A stretch of 64,000 nucleotides of DNA from Pseudomonas arsenicoxydans (GCF_006438915.1 NZ_RCZE01000006.1:1-64000), one strand, 5' to 3'. Counted from the stretch's first letter, positions 7,801 to 17,472 are shown. Notes: a model not told the origin generated them from the letters alone. Made by a program: numbers and translations.

Positions 7801-9732
7801 ATGGACGCTCTAATGTCTGCCACCTATCGCGACGCCTTGCGTGCAGCGCTGCTTTATCTGTTGCTTTCAGTCGCCTGGATGGCGGTTAGCGGCCATTTAT
7901 TGAACAGTTTCTTCGATAGCTCTACCGAGCTATTGCGATGGCAACTGATCAACGGCTATTTCTGGGTGGTGCTCAGCGCCGGTTTGATCTTCATTGCCCG
8001 GGCCCGACTGTTCAAATGCCTGGGGATCGGCGCCAGATTGCGCGAGCGCCATGCCGACCGTGAGCGTTTGAGCCAGGCCGCTGCGGTGTTCGATTGCACC
8101 CGTGAGGGCGTTTTGGTCACCGACAGCAACGGGCTGATTGTGCATGTGAACCGGGCCTTCATGGCGATCACCGGTTATCAATGTGATGAGGTGCTGGGCC
8201 AGCAACCGAGCCTGTTCAAATCCGGCCGTCATCCGCCGGCGTTCTACCAGTCGATGTACGCGACACTCAACAGCTGCGGTGAGTGGAGCGGGGAAATCTG
8301 GAATCGCCGTAAAAGCGGTGAAATCTACCCGCAATGGCAAACCATCCGCATCATTCATGACGATCGGGGCCGGCGTAGCCACTACGTGGCGGTTTTTTCC
8401 GATATCAGTGCGATCAAAAACTCCGAGCACGAACTCAAGCGCCTGGCACACCACGATCCGCTGACCGATCTGCCCAATCGGCTGTTGTTCACCGACCGTG
8501 TCGAACAGGCGCTGGCATCGGCGCAAATCCATAAACGGGGCTGCGCGTTGCTGATGATCGACCTGGATCACTTCAAGATGATTAACGACAGCCTTGGGCA
8601 TACCGTCGGTGATCAATTGCTGAAGGCTGTGGCCGAGCATTTGAAAACGATGTTCGGCCCAGGCATGACCCTGGCGCGTCTGGGCGGTGATGAATTTGCG
8701 GTGCTCGCCGAAAGCTGTCCACAAGTAGCACAAGCCGCGGCGCTGGCTCAGCGAATCATCGATGGCCTGCGGGAGCCGTTCTACATTGATGGACATCGAC
8801 TGTTTATCAACGCCAGTGTCGGCATCAGTCAGTTTCCGAGTGATGCCTTGAGTGCCGAGCAAATGTTGCGCAACGCCGATTCGGCCTTGTTCAAGGCCAA
8901 GAGTGCGGGGCGGGATGGCTACGCGCTCTATACCGAAGAGTTGACCGCCCACGCGCAGCAGCGGGTGGAAATTGCCTTTGAATTGCGCCGCGCTCTCCAG
9001 CAGCAAGAGCTGCGCGTCTATTACCAACCCGTGCATGACCTCAAAACCAGTCGTCTGATTGGCGTCGAAGCGCTGGTGCGTTGGGCGCATCCGCAACGCG
9101 GACTGGTGTCGCCGGCAGAGTTTATCCCCATCGCCGAGCGTACCGGGCTGATTGCCGAGATCGATGCCTGGGTCATGCAGCAGGCCTGCCAGCAAATGTG
9201 CCAGTGGCAAGCGGCGGGTGTGGGGTTGGCGTTTGTGGCGGTGAATGTCTCATCGCGACTGTTTGCCCGACGCGAGCTGTATCAGCAGGTGGCTCAGGTG
9301 CTTGATGCGACGGGGCTTGATCCGGCGTATCTGGAGCTGGAAGTGACCGAAAGCGCCGTGATGGAGGATCCGGAGGTAGCGCTGGAGCAAATGCACCGCC
9401 TGCGCGAGTTGGGTGTGCGGCTGGCCATCGATGATTTCGGCACGGGATATTCGTCGCTGCTGCGGCTCAAGCGATTGCCGGTACAGAAGCTCAAGATTGA
9501 CCAGGGCTTCGTCGCCGGATTGCCGTGGGATGAAGATGACGCGGCGATTGTGCGAGTGATCATTGCCTTGGCGCAGAGCATGGGGATGCAGGTGCATGCC
9601 GAGGGGATCGAGCAGGTTGAGCAGGCCGGATTCCTGCTCGAGCATGAATGTGATTTGGGGCAAGGCTACTGGTTTGGGCGGCCGGTGCCGGCGGAGCAAC
9701 TGGATTGGATGTGCGCGCCCATTATTCGCTAA
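7801..9732 (+). CDS. Membrane PAS-GGDEF-EAL cyclic-di-GMP enzyme
   Basis: A 643-residue dual-domain cyclic-di-GMP protein. Two hydrophobic segments (about 14-31 and 46-66) anchor it in the inner membrane. A PAS domain (about 90-205) with PAC follows, then GGDEF (about 215-375) with an intact GGDEF loop but no RxxD inhibitory site, then EAL (about 390-640) with EALVRW and DDFGTGYSSL. Both catalytic domains look intact, so synthesis or hydrolysis could dominate; in many such proteins the phosphodiesterase does. The start is ambiguous: the ATG at 7801 lies one base after AGGGA, while the ATG at 7813 is 13 bases from it. It is monocistronic. Confidence 0.88.
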   Translation: MDALMSATYRDALRAALLYLLLSVAWMAVSGHLLNSFFDSSTELLRWQLINGYFWVVLSAGLIFIARARLFKCLGIGARLRERHADRERLSQAAAVFDCTREGVLVTDSNGLIVHVNRAFMAITGYQCDEVLGQQPSLFKSGRHPPAFYQSMYATLNSCGEWSGEIWNRRKSGEIYPQWQTIRIIHDDRGRRSHYVAVFSDISAIKNSEHELKRLAHHDPLTDLPNRLLFTDRVEQALASAQIHKRGCALLMIDLDHFKMINDSLGHTVGDQLLKAVAEHLKTMFGPGMTLARLGGDEFAVLAESCPQVAQAAALAQRIIDGLREPFYIDGHRLFINASVGISQFPSDALSAEQMLRNADSALFKAKSAGRDGYALYTEELTAHAQQRVEIAFELRRALQQQELRVYYQPVHDLKTSRLIGVEALVRWAHPQRGLVSPAEFIPIAERTGLIAEIDAWVMQQACQQMCQWQAAGVGLAFVAVNVSSRLFARRELYQQVAQVLDATGLDPAYLELEVTESAVMEDPEVALEQMHRLRELGVRLAIDDFGTGYSSLLRLKRLPVQKLKIDQGFVAGLPWDEDDAAIVRVIIALAQSMGMQVHAEGIEQVEQAGFLLEHECDLGQGYWFGRPVPAEQLDWMCAPIIR

Positions 9733-9749
9733 GCCCGCTTTTAAGCTTT

Positions 9750-9839
9750 TGTGGCGAGGAACCTTGCTCCCGTTGGACTGCGCAGCGGTCCTAAAAGCGA
9801 GTGCTTCGCCCTCGAGCGGGAGCAAGCTCCCTCGCCACA
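9750..9839. repeat. REPIN, family A (GTGGCGAGG type)
   Basis: Two inverted REP copies, GTGGCGAGGAACCTTGCTCC and its partner ending CTCCCTCGCCACA, flank a short variable core that contains a second small hairpin. It lies just downstream of the GGDEF-EAL gene. Confidence 0.88.
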
Positions 9840-9910
9840 GAGTTCAGAGTCAATCTCAGAAACGTCGCAAACCCGCACCCCGTCACGCAATTCATTTCGG
9901 TTATATAAAC

Positions 9911-9935
9911 ATTCTTAAATAGTCTTTTTAAGAAT
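9911..9935 (+). promoter_or_regulatory. Palindromic AT-rich site upstream of oscA
   Basis: ATTCTTAAA-N7-TTTAAGAAT is a perfect 9-bp inverted repeat about 85 bases before oscA. Related AT-rich sequences precede several other sulfur genes in the window (20051-20082, 39786-39808, 54523-54542). A CysB-type activator site is a reasonable guess, not shown by the sequence. Confidence 0.5.
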
Positions 9936-10017
9936 ATCTACTCCTCACTACTATTGGTCTCACGCCGCAAGCAGTGCCGCCACTGTCAGGCAACCTCTCA
10001 GTTGAAGGAGCAGCACC

Positions 10018-10200
10018 ATGAGCGCATCCCTACGTAGTGTTGATGGCCAAGACGAAGCAACCATTTTGCGTGAGATCCAGAGCGCATTGCGCGATCTGCG
10101 CTTTGGGGCTGTGGAGATCACTGTGCATAACGCCCAGGTCGTCCAGATCGAACGCAAAGAGAAATTCCGTCTGCAGAACCCGAGCAATAAGCCGAGCTAA
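10018..10200 (+). CDS. oscA: OscA, small DUF2292 protein of sulfur starvation
   Basis: A 60-residue soluble protein that matches the DUF2292/YezD family, with the characteristic core FGAVEITVHNAQVVQIERKE. In Pseudomonas corrugata the small gene directly upstream of sbp was named oscA and linked to use of organosulfur compounds and to chromate tolerance under sulfur limitation; its biochemical role is unknown to me. GAAGGAG sits at ideal spacing before the ATG. It lies 69 bases upstream of sbp on the same strand, downstream of the AT-rich palindrome, so co-transcription with the sulfate transporter is likely. Confidence 0.85.
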   Translation: MSASLRSVDGQDEATILREIQSALRDLRFGAVEITVHNAQVVQIERKEKFRLQNPSNKPS

Positions 10201-10269
10201 GCAACCGGCAATCCGCTTCCCGCCTCCATAAAAAAAGCCAACACACACAGAATTCCAGGAGCTTTCACC

Positions 10270-11283
10270 ATGTCGTCGATTCGTCATTTCGCTTTGGCCG
10301 CCCTGGCCAGCGCCCTTTTTGCGGGTTCCGCGGTTGCCAAGGATTACGAGCTGCTCAATGTGTCGTATGACCCGACGCGTGAGCTGTATCAGGACTACAA
10401 CGCCGAGTTCATCAAGTTCTGGCAAGCGGATCACGCTGGCGACACTGTGAAGATCCAGCAATCGCACGGTGGTTCGGGCAAACAGGGCCGCGCGGTGATC
10501 GACGGTCTGCGTGCCGACGTCGTGACCCTGGCCCTGGCGGGTGACATCGACGAAATCGCCAAGCTCGGCAAGACCCTGCCGGCCGACTGGCAGAAGCGTC
10601 TACCGGATGCGAGCACGCCTTACACCTCGACCATCGTGTTCCTGGTGCGCAAGGGCAACCCGAAAGGCATCAAGGACTGGGGCGACCTGGTTAAAAATGA
10701 CGTCTCGGTCATCACCCCTAACCCGAAAACCTCCGGCGGCGCTCGCTGGAACTTCCTCGCGGCCTGGGCCTATGGCCTGAAAGCCAACGGCGGTGACGAA
10801 GCCAAGGCCAAGGAATACATCCAGACCCTGTTCAAGCACGTGCCTGTGCTGGACACCGGTGCTCGCGGTTCGACCATTACATTCGTCAACAACGGTCAGG
10901 GTGACGTGTTGCTGGCCTGGGAAAACGAAGCGTTCCTGGCGCTGAAAGAAGACGGCGGTGCTGACAAGTTTGAAATCGTCGTGCCTTCGCTGTCGATCCT
11001 TGCAGAACCTCCGGTGGCCGTGGTCGACAAGAACGCCGAGAAAAAGGGCAACGAGCAGGTCGCCGAAGCGTACCTCAAGCACCTGTACAGCCCGGCCGGT
11101 CAGGAAATTGCTGCGAAAAACTTCTATCGTCCACGAGACAAGGACGTGGCCGCCAAGTACGCCAAGCAGTTCCCGACCCTGGACCTGGTGACCATCGACA
11201 AAGACTTCGGCGGCTGGAAAACCGCGCAACCGAAGTTCTTCAATGACGGTGGTGTGTTCGACCAGATTTATCAGGCGCAGTAG
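10270..11283 (+). CDS. sbp: Periplasmic sulfate-binding protein Sbp
   Basis: Captures sulfate (and probably thiosulfate) in the periplasm for the CysTWA importer encoded downstream. The protein has 337 residues with a Sec signal peptide of about 23 residues ending AVA, and the mature part starts [17 protein letters not shown], diagnostic of the Sbp/CysP family. The sulfate-pocket stretch QSHGGSGKQ (about 58-66) is present. CAGGAG precedes the ATG. A hairpin lies between sbp and cysT, which would favour excess binding protein over membrane subunits. Confidence 0.96.
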   Translation: MSSIRHFALAALASALFAGSAVAKDYELLNVSYDPTRELYQDYNAEFIKFWQADHAGDTVKIQQSHGGSGKQGRAVIDGLRADVVTLALAGDIDEIAKLGKTLPADWQKRLPDASTPYTSTIVFLVRKGNPKGIKDWGDLVKNDVSVITPNPKTSGGARWNFLAAWAYGLKANGGDEAKAKEYIQTLFKHVPVLDTGARGSTITFVNNGQGDVLLAWENEAFLALKEDGGADKFEIVVPSLSILAEPPVAVVDKNAEKKGNEQVAEAYLKHLYSPAGQEIAAKNFYRPRDKDVAAKYAKQFPTLDLVTIDKDFGGWKTAQPKFFNDGGVFDQIYQAQ

Positions 11284-11301
11284 TCTTAAATAGCCATCAA
11301 C

Positions 11302-11328
11302 GAGCCCCGATTTAACCGTCGGGGCTTT
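11302..11328 (+). terminator. Intra-operon hairpin between sbp and cysT
   Basis: AGCCCCGA and TCGGGGCT pair around a seven-to-nine-base loop and are followed by only three T residues. It probably acts as a weak terminator or as a 3' stabilising structure for sbp mRNA, allowing partial read-through into cysTWA. Confidence 0.6.
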
Positions 11329-11352
11329 GCGCGTTCTCAACCAAGGACTTTT

Positions 11353-12171
11353 ATGTCGCGTCGTATCTCCCCCGTCATACCCGGCTTCGGGCTGACGCTG
11401 GGCTACACCTTGGTGTACCTCAGCCTGATTGTGCTCATTCCACTGGCGGCGATGTTCGTCCATGCCGCCCAACTCACCTGGGATCAGTTCTGGGCAATTA
11501 TCTCGGCGCCACGGGTGCTGGCGGCGTTGAAGCTGAGCTTCGGCACCGCGCTCTATGCCGCGATCATCAACGGCATCATTGGCACGCTGCTGGCCTGGGT
11601 GCTGGTGCGCTATACCTTCCCCGGTCGCAAAGTCATCGACGCCATGATCGACTTGCCCTTCGCTTTGCCTACGGCGGTAGCCGGTATCGCGTTGACGGCG
11701 TTGTACACCCCCACCGGTTTGGTGGGGCAGTTTGCAGCGGACCTGGGTTTCAAGATCGCGTACACCCCCCTCGGCATCACCCTTGCCCTCACTTTTGTGA
11801 CACTTCCATTCGTAGTACGTACCGTACAGCCGGTATTGGCTGATATTCCGCGTGAAGTGGAAGAAGCGGCGGCGTGTCTCGGGGCAAAACCATTACAGGT
11901 TTTCCGTTACATTCTGGTGCCCGCCTTGCTCCCGGCGTGGCTGACGGGTTTCGCGTTGGCCTTTGCCCGCGGGGTCGGTGAGTACGGTTCGGTGATTTTC
12001 ATCGCCGGCAACATGCCGATGAAAACCGAGATCCTGCCGCTGCTGATCATGGTCAAGCTCGACCAGTACGATTACACCGGCGCCACGTCCATTGGTGTAC
12101 TGATGCTGGTGGTTTCCTTCGTCCTGTTGCTGCTGATCAACTTGCTGCAACGTCGCATCGAAACCCCATAA
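11353..12171 (+). CDS. cysT: Sulfate ABC transporter permease CysT
   Basis: Inner-membrane permease subunit of the sulfate/thiosulfate importer. It has 272 residues and about six membrane helices. The cytoplasmic EAA loop [20 protein letters not shown] (about 176-195), which docks to the ATPase, is clear. The start follows CAAGGACTTTT. cysW follows 13 bases downstream with its own GGAGG, and the order sbp-cysT-cysW-cysA is the normal Pseudomonas arrangement. Confidence 0.96.
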   Translation: MSRRISPVIPGFGLTLGYTLVYLSLIVLIPLAAMFVHAAQLTWDQFWAIISAPRVLAALKLSFGTALYAAIINGIIGTLLAWVLVRYTFPGRKVIDAMIDLPFALPTAVAGIALTALYTPTGLVGQFAADLGFKIAYTPLGITLALTFVTLPFVVRTVQPVLADIPREVEEAAACLGAKPLQVFRYILVPALLPAWLTGFALAFARGVGEYGSVIFIAGNMPMKTEILPLLIMVKLDQYDYTGATSIGVLMLVVSFVLLLLINLLQRRIETP

Positions 12172-12184
12172 GGAGGCGCGAACC

Positions 12185-13057
12185 ATGTCCCAATCGTCTA
12201 TTGCGGCCGCCTCTTCGGCCAACGCTGCGCGCCGTGGCAGTGCCACCTCGCGAAGAATCCTGATCGGCCTTGGCTGGCTGATTTTTGCGTTGTTTCTGTT
12301 GTTGCCGCTGTTCATCGTGGTGTCCCAGGGCCTGAAGCTTGGCCTCGGTGCGTTCTTCACCGCGATCTTTGAACCGGATGCGTTGTCGGCGCTGAAACTC
12401 ACGGTGATCGCCGTGCTGATTTCGGTGCCGTTGAACCTGGTGTTCGGCGTCAGCGCCGCGTGGTGCGTGAGCAAGTACTCGTTCCGCGGCAAGAGCATGC
12501 TGGTCACGTTGATCGACCTGCCGTTCTCGGTCTCGCCGGTGATCGCCGGTCTGGTCTATGTGCTGATGTTTGGCGCCCAGGGCCTGTTCGGGCCATGGCT
12601 GCAGGATCACGACATCCAGATCGTCTTCGCCTTGCCGGGCATCGTGCTGGCGACGATTTTTGTCACCGTGCCGTTCGTGGCGCGTGAGCTGATCCCGCTG
12701 ATGCAGGAACAGGGCACGCAAGAAGAAGAGGCCGCGCGCCTGCTGGGCGCCAATGGTTGGCAGATGTTCTGGCACGTCACCGTTCCCAATATCAAATGGG
12801 GCCTGATCTACGGCGTGGTGCTGTGTACCGCGCGTGCGATGGGTGAGTTCGGTGCGGTGTCGGTGGTTTCCGGGCACATTCGCGGAGTGACCAACACCCT
12901 GCCGCTGCACGTCGAGATCCTCTACAACGAATACAACCACGTGGCCGCGTTCGCGGTAGCGAGCCTGTTGCTGATCATGGCGCTCTTCATCCTGCTGCTT
13001 AAGCAGTGGAGCGAAAACCGTATTAACCGCCTGCGCGCCAGCGCCGCGGAGGAATAA
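12185..13057 (+). CDS. cysW: Sulfate ABC transporter permease CysW
   Basis: Second permease subunit, forming the channel with CysT. It has 290 residues and about six membrane helices after a hydrophilic N-terminal tail of roughly 25 residues. The EAA loop [19 protein letters not shown] lies around residue 180. AAGGAGGCG precedes the ATG. The stop is three bases before cysA, indicating translational coupling. Confidence 0.96.
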   Translation: MSQSSIAAASSANAARRGSATSRRILIGLGWLIFALFLLLPLFIVVSQGLKLGLGAFFTAIFEPDALSALKLTVIAVLISVPLNLVFGVSAAWCVSKYSFRGKSMLVTLIDLPFSVSPVIAGLVYVLMFGAQGLFGPWLQDHDIQIVFALPGIVLATIFVTVPFVARELIPLMQEQGTQEEEAARLLGANGWQMFWHVTVPNIKWGLIYGVVLCTARAMGEFGAVSVVSGHIRGVTNTLPLHVEILYNEYNHVAAFAVASLLLIMALFILLLKQWSENRINRLRASAAEE

Positions 13058-13060
13058 TTC

Positions 13061-14050
13061 ATGTCGATCGAAGTGCGTAACGTCAGCAAGAATTTCAACG
13101 CGTTCAAGGCGCTGGACAACATCAGCCTGGACATCCAGAGCGGTGAACTCGTGGCGCTGCTAGGCCCGTCCGGGTGCGGTAAAACCACGCTGCTGCGGAT
13201 CATCGCCGGCCTTGAAACCCCGGACCAGGGCAACATCGTGTTCCATGGCGAAGACGTTTCCGGCCACGACGTGCGTGATCGCAACGTCGGCTTCGTGTTC
13301 CAGCACTACGCGTTGTTCCGCCACATGACGGTGTTCGACAACGTCGCGTTCGGCCTGCGCATGAAGCCGAAAAACCAGCGCCCGAACGAAAGCAGGATCG
13401 CGGAAAAAGTCCATGAACTGCTGAACATGGTGCAACTGGACTGGCTGTCGGATCGCTACCCGGAGCAACTCTCCGGTGGCCAGCGTCAGCGTATTGCCCT
13501 GGCCCGTGCCTTGGCGGTGGAACCGAAAGTCCTGCTGCTCGACGAACCCTTCGGCGCCCTCGACGCCAAGGTCCGTAAAGAATTGCGCCGCTGGCTGGCG
13601 CGGCTGCACGAGGACATCAACCTGACCTCGGTATTCGTGACCCACGACCAGGAAGAGGCGATGGAAGTCGCCGACCGTATCGTGGTGATGAACAAGGGTG
13701 TGATCGAACAGATCGGCTCACCGGGTGATGTTTACGAAAACCCGGCCAGCGATTTTGTTTATCACTTCCTCGGTGATTCCAACCGACTGCATTTGGGTGA
13801 GGACAACCACGTGCTGTTCCGTCCGCACGAGGTGTCGTTGTCGCGGCATGAACTGGAAGATCACCACGCGGCTGAAGTGCGCGACATCCGTCCGTTGGGC
13901 GCGACGACCCGGGTGACGTTGAAGGTCGAGGGTCAGAGCGAATTGATCGAGGCGGAAGTGGTGAAGGACCATGACAGCCTGATCGGGCTGGCGAAGGGTG
14001 AAACGCTGTTCTTCAAGCCCAAGGTCTGGCAAAAACTCGCCAACATCTAA
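13061..14050 (+). CDS. cysA: Sulfate ABC transporter ATP-binding protein CysA
   Basis: ATPase that powers sulfate uptake through CysTW. It has 329 residues. Walker A is GPSGCGKTT (about 35-43), the signature [15 protein letters not shown], and Walker [17 protein letters not shown]-terminal regulatory/TOBE part (about 240-329) is typical of the CysA/MalK subfamily. The GGAGGAATA before the ATG is inside the end of cysW. Its downstream end runs into a REPIN, which separates it from the convergent DUF962 gene. Confidence 0.97.
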   Translation: MSIEVRNVSKNFNAFKALDNISLDIQSGELVALLGPSGCGKTTLLRIIAGLETPDQGNIVFHGEDVSGHDVRDRNVGFVFQHYALFRHMTVFDNVAFGLRMKPKNQRPNESRIAEKVHELLNMVQLDWLSDRYPEQLSGGQRQRIALARALAVEPKVLLLDEPFGALDAKVRKELRRWLARLHEDINLTSVFVTHDQEEAMEVADRIVVMNKGVIEQIGSPGDVYENPASDFVYHFLGDSNRLHLGEDNHVLFRPHEVSLSRHELEDHHAAEVRDIRPLGATTRVTLKVEGQSELIEAEVVKDHDSLIGLAKGETLFFKPKVWQKLANI

Positions 14051-14060
14051 GGTCAAAAGC

Positions 14061-14153
14061 TTCGCGAGCAAGCCCGCTCCCACATTTGGTTGATGTCGTA
14101 TACACAATTTGTGATCGACGCAAATCAAATGTGGGAGCGGGCTTGCTCGCGAA
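14061..14153. repeat. REPIN, family B (CGCGAGCAAGCCCGCTCC type)
   Basis: TTCGCGAGCAAGCCCGCTCC and its inverted copy GGAGCGGGCTTGCTCGCGAA flank a core of about 50 bases. It lies between the convergent ends of cysA and the DUF962 gene, where it may also form a bidirectional transcript end. Confidence 0.9.
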
Positions 14154-14159
14154 AGCACC

Positions 14160-14678
14160 TTATGCCGCAGCGCGATTCGGATTGACTCGAACACCCCCGG
14201 CCCGCGCCTCGATCTGCTCTTTGAGGTCATGCCGCAACCCCAACAAAAACGCCAACTCCGCCACCACAAACAACGGCCCGACAATCAGCCCGGTCACATC
14301 ATCGACAAACGCCGGCTTACGCCCTTCATAGTGATGCCCGACAAACTGAATCGCCCAGCCCACCACAAACATCCCGACACCGCTAGACAGCCACACCAGG
14401 GTACTTTGCTGCGCCAGCACCTGCCCCGCCCAGACGGACAGCCCCAGCAGCACGGTCATCAGCACCCCGAGGCGCAACTCCAGGCGCAGGTAAAACCACG
14501 CTGACGCCAACGACACCAGCACCGCCGGCGAAAGCCAGCCACCTGCCCATTGCGGCCGCGACAGCAACACCGCTACGGCCACCACAATCAACGGAATACC
14601 GATAAAGTGGCTGGCGATGTTGCGCGGATCACGGTGGTAAGCGGCGTATTGACTGAGGTGGTCAACGAGGCTTTTCAT
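14160..14678 (-). CDS. DUF962 / Mpo1-like membrane protein
   Basis: A 172-residue protein with four or so hydrophobic helices. It fits the DUF962/YGL010w (Mpo1-like) family. Conserved motifs are HRDPRNIASHFIGIP near residue 15-29 and QFVGHHYEGRKPAF around residue 115. Yeast Mpo1 is an Fe-dependent dioxygenase acting on 2-hydroxy fatty acids; whether the bacterial proteins do the same is not established here. The ATG at 14678 is chosen because AGGAGGAA precedes it. It is transcribed divergently from the Crp/Fnr-type regulator. Confidence 0.82.
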   Translation of the reverse strand: MKSLVDHLSQYAAYHRDPRNIASHFIGIPLIVVAVAVLLSRPQWAGGWLSPAVLVSLASAWFYLRLELRLGVLMTVLLGLSVWAGQVLAQQSTLVWLSSGVGMFVVGWAIQFVGHHYEGRKPAFVDDVTGLIVGPLFVVAELAFLLGLRHDLKEQIEARAGGVRVNPNRAAA

Positions 14679-14762
14679 TGTTATTCCTCCTGTAGGGTGA
14701 TTGATCATGCCCCGGGTTCACGTTTCGCTCTGTCAGGCAGGCGACAATCTCCAGGAGTTTCC

Positions 14763-15449
14763 ATGGACATGCAGGTTTGGCGCTCGCGCTTGATGAGCGG
14801 CCAGTGGTTCAGTCATCTACCTGTTTCCTTTCAGGATAGTCTGCTGGCCGCGGCCCGGCTGCGGCGCCTGTCATCCGGGCAATTGCTGTTCAAGCGCGGC
14901 GACCCCCCATGCGGTTTGTACGCGGTGCTCGAAGGCTCGGTGCGCATCGGCGCGGTCAGCGAGCAGGGCAAGGAAGCGCTGTTAAGCCTGGTGGAACCGC
15001 CGCACTGGTTTGGCGAAATCTGCTTGTTCGACGGCCAGGCGCGGACCCACGATGCCTTCGCCGTGGGCACGTGCACCCTGTTGCACATCCCGCAAACGGC
15101 ACTGTTGAAGTTGCTCGACGAACAACCGGTGTACTGGCGGCAACTGGCGTTGCTGATGAGCCACAAGTTGCGCCTGACCTTCATCAACCTCGAACAACTG
15201 AGCCTGATGCCCGCCCCGGCACGTCTCGCCCATCGCTTGCTGATGATCGCCGCCGGTTATGGCGAAATCGACCCACCCCGCCGGGTGCTGCAATTGCCGC
15301 AGGAGCAATTGGCGTCGCTGCTGTCGCTGTCGCGCCAGACCACCAACCAGTTGCTCAAGGAATTGCAGGGCCAAGGGATTCTGAATCTCAAGTATGGCGA
15401 GATCGAAATCGTCGACGCCGAACGGTTGCGGGCACTGGCAATTTTTTAA
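14763..15449 (+). CDS. Crp/Fnr-family transcriptional regulator
   Basis: A 228-residue DNA-binding protein. A cyclic-nucleotide-binding-type beta barrel occupies residues about 25-130 (GDPPCGLYAVLEGSVRIGAV and WFGEICLFDG), followed by the dimer helix and a Crp-type winged helix with LASLLSLSRQTTNQLLKELQ as recognition region. It lacks the N-terminal cysteine cluster of Fnr, so it is not an iron-sulfur oxygen sensor. The ligand and targets are unknown. The ATG at 14763 follows CAGGAGTTT. It is divergent from the DUF962 gene, a possible target. Confidence 0.85.
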   Translation: MDMQVWRSRLMSGQWFSHLPVSFQDSLLAAARLRRLSSGQLLFKRGDPPCGLYAVLEGSVRIGAVSEQGKEALLSLVEPPHWFGEICLFDGQARTHDAFAVGTCTLLHIPQTALLKLLDEQPVYWRQLALLMSHKLRLTFINLEQLSLMPAPARLAHRLLMIAAGYGEIDPPRRVLQLPQEQLASLLSLSRQTTNQLLKELQGQGILNLKYGEIEIVDAERLRALAIF

Positions 15450-15519
15450 AGCGCGACGTTATTGGTGGGCTTTGCCCGCGAAGGCGCCTAGCCTGTGACG
15501 ACGATAATCGAGGTGTGCC

Positions 15520-15885
15520 ATGCGTGTACTGCTAGTAGAAGACGAACCGGAGACCGCCAAACTCCTGGCCAACGGCCTGAACGAGGCGAGCTATTCGGTG
15601 GATATCGCGCTCAACGGCATGGACGGTCGGCGCTTTATCGAGTCCGGCGAATACGAGCTGATCATCCTCGACGTGATGCTGCCAGGGCTCAACGGCTGGC
15701 AGCTGCAACAACAGATCCGCAAGCTCGGCGAGACGCCGGTGCTGTTCCTGACCACCAAGGATGGCATCGAAGATCGACTGCGTGGGTTGGAGTTGCATGA
15801 AGACGACTACTTGCTCAAGCCATTTGCGGTAAGTGAATTGGTGGCGCGGGTGCGCAAGCTGTTGCGGCGGGATCGGGGGCGGTGA
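15520..15885 (+). CDS. Receiver-only response regulator, probably a truncated OmpR-family regulator
   Basis: A 121-residue receiver domain closest in style to the copper/heavy-metal CopR/CzcR/IrlR regulators (MRVLLVEDEPETAKLLANGL). The phospho-acceptor is D51 in LDVMLPGLNGW, with a conserved lysine in LLKPFAVSEL. It stops right after the receiver-to-effector linker LLRRDRGR, where family members continue with a winged helix of about 100 residues. No sensor kinase gene follows; the hipBA module begins 113 bases on. It may be a functional stand-alone receiver, but truncation by replacement of the 3' part is the simpler reading. Confidence 0.75.
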   Translation: MRVLLVEDEPETAKLLANGLNEASYSVDIALNGMDGRRFIESGEYELIILDVMLPGLNGWQLQQQIRKLGETPVLFLTTKDGIEDRLRGLELHEDDYLLKPFAVSELVARVRKLLRRDRGR

Positions 15886-15945
15886 TGTCCCGAACGACTG
15901 GTTAAAAAATGAGCTGGACTTCTCCTATGAACTGCACTAAATACA

Positions 15946-15989
15946 ATGCATATCCATATAAAGTGTGATTTTGCACGGTATACGATGCA
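15946..15989 (+). promoter_or_regulatory. Candidate HipB operator
   Basis: The imperfect inverted arms ATGCATATCC (15946-15955) and GGTATACGATGCA (15977-15989) lie just before hipB. The TATCC/GGTAT halves recall the E. coli HipB box (TATCC-N8-GGATA), though the spacing here is wider. This suggests autoregulation. Confidence 0.45.
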
Positions 15990-15998
15990 GGTTGGTAA

Positions 15999-16247
15999 AT
16001 GGAAAACCTTGGCGAACTGATCCGCTCGCTCCGCAAGGCGCAAAAGCTATCCCAGCAGGCACTGGCAAAACAGTACGGCATGAGCCGTTCCACGATTTCA
16101 GGTATTGAAAACAACACCGTCTCTGAAATCGGCCTGCGTAAGGTAGAGGCAATCCTCAACGGCTTCGGGTATGAGCTTACCGCCGTGCCCCGTCAGTCGA
16201 AGCGTCCAACGCTGGACTCACTGAAAAAGGTCAACTTCCATGGCTGA
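15999..16247 (+). CDS. hipB: HipB-type antitoxin, XRE-family DNA-binding protein
   Basis: An 82-residue antitoxin and repressor. An XRE helix-turn-helix spans residues about 5-60 (LRKAQKLSQQALAKQYGMSR, STISGIENN) and a short basic tail follows. In known systems HipB binds HipA and its own operator. It overlaps the start of hipA by 8 bases, indicating coupled translation. The ATG has only a weak purine stretch upstream. Base composition is lower in GC than its neighbours, which fits acquisition as a module. Confidence 0.88.
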   Translation: MENLGELIRSLRKAQKLSQQALAKQYGMSRSTISGIENNTVSEIGLRKVEAILNGFGYELTAVPRQSKRPTLDSLKKVNFHG

Positions 16248-17472
16248 GTCGCAGGAAAGGGACCGGCTTCACATCAGTGTCTGCGAAAACGCAGTGGGCA
16301 CCTTGGGTCGTGGTCAGTCTCGCAGTGATTCAGTGTTTACCTACGCCGAAAACGCACAGGAAGAAAACTCGGTTTCGTTGACCATGCCGGCTCGCCTTGA
16401 AAGTTACACATGGGAGCAAGGTGTACCGCCGGTTTTCGAAATGAACCTGCCAGAAGGGGCTCTGCGAGATGAGTTGGTTCGTCGTTTCAGCAAAGCAGTC
16501 AGGGGCTTTGATGATTTCGCGATGTTGTCGATCGTCGGCCCGCATCAGCTAGGGCGAGTAGGCATTGCAAGCGCGCAGGACGCGAACGACCGTCCACCTG
16601 AAACCAGTCTTGCGGACCTTTTGGTTCATGACGGTGCTCAGGGCCTGTTTGATGATCTGTTGCACACGTATGGCCAATATTCAGGCGTATCCGGTGTGCA
16701 GCCCAAGGTGTTGGTCCGTGACAGTGCGACAACCGTCGACCGCCTGACTCATCGAGGTGCGACGCATCTGGTCAAATCCTTTCGTCCAGAGGAATACCCT
16801 GAACTCGCAGCCAACGAATACTTCTGCATGCGGGCGGCGCTACATTCGGGGCTTGAGGTGCCGAAGTTCGAGCTCAGCGAGCATGGCAAATTTCTGGTCG
16901 TCGAACGCTTCGACCTTAACGCCAGCGGATATTTGGGGTTCGAAGACTTCTGCGTACTGAATGCCTGGCCGTCGAAGGCCAAATACGATGGTTCCTACGA
17001 AGGTGCCGCAAAGCAGATTAAAGAGTTCGTCTCACCATCGCTGCTGAACCAGTCGCTTGAATCATTTTTCAAGATCGTCGCGCTCTCGTCAGCCTTGAAA
17101 AATGGCGACGCTCACCTTAAAAACTTTGGTGTGTTGTATGAACATTGCGGCGTGGATGCGCAAATCAGCCTTGCTCCGGCCTACGACATCGTCACCACGT
17201 CGGTTTACATAAAGTCCGACAGCATGGCGTTGTTGTTAGGCGGATCAAAAGCATGGCCAAAATACAAAATGCTGATGCGATTTGGCCGTTCTGCCTGCAA
17301 CCTGACTGAAGGCCGTTGCAATGAACTGTTGCAGCAGGTCGCCCATGGGGTGGAAGTGGCGATGGCGGAGATGGCTGCCTACATCAAAGACAACAGCGTC
17401 TTTGCGAACGTTGGCGAAGCGATGATGGAGCAGTGGGTATCAGGCGTCGCGCGAAGTCTCGTGAAAAGTTGA
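16240..17472 (+). CDS. hipA: HipA-type serine/threonine kinase toxin
   Basis: A 410-residue HipA-family kinase. Studied members phosphorylate glutamyl-tRNA synthetase or related targets, halt growth and promote persistence. Visible elements are the N-terminal subdomain (about 1-100), the glycine-rich SGVQPKVLV (about 149-157), the kinase lysine region HLVKSF, the catalytic-loop NGDAHLKNFG and the metal-binding YDIVTT (in place of DFG). The kinase motifs are all present, so the toxin looks active. The 3' end meets the converging AraC regulator gene with no gap. Confidence 0.9.
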   Translation: MAESQERDRLHISVCENAVGTLGRGQSRSDSVFTYAENAQEENSVSLTMPARLESYTWEQGVPPVFEMNLPEGALRDELVRRFSKAVRGFDDFAMLSIVGPHQLGRVGIASAQDANDRPPETSLADLLVHDGAQGLFDDLLHTYGQYSGVSGVQPKVLVRDSATTVDRLTHRGATHLVKSFRPEEYPELAANEYFCMRAALHSGLEVPKFELSEHGKFLVVERFDLNASGYLGFEDFCVLNAWPSKAKYDGSYEGAAKQIKEFVSPSLLNQSLESFFKIVALSSALKNGDAHLKNFGVLYEHCGVDAQISLAPAYDIVTTSVYIKSDSMALLLGGSKAWPKYKMLMRFGRSACNLTEGRCNELLQQVAHGVEVAMAEMAAYIKDNSVFANVGEAMMEQWVSGVARSLVKS

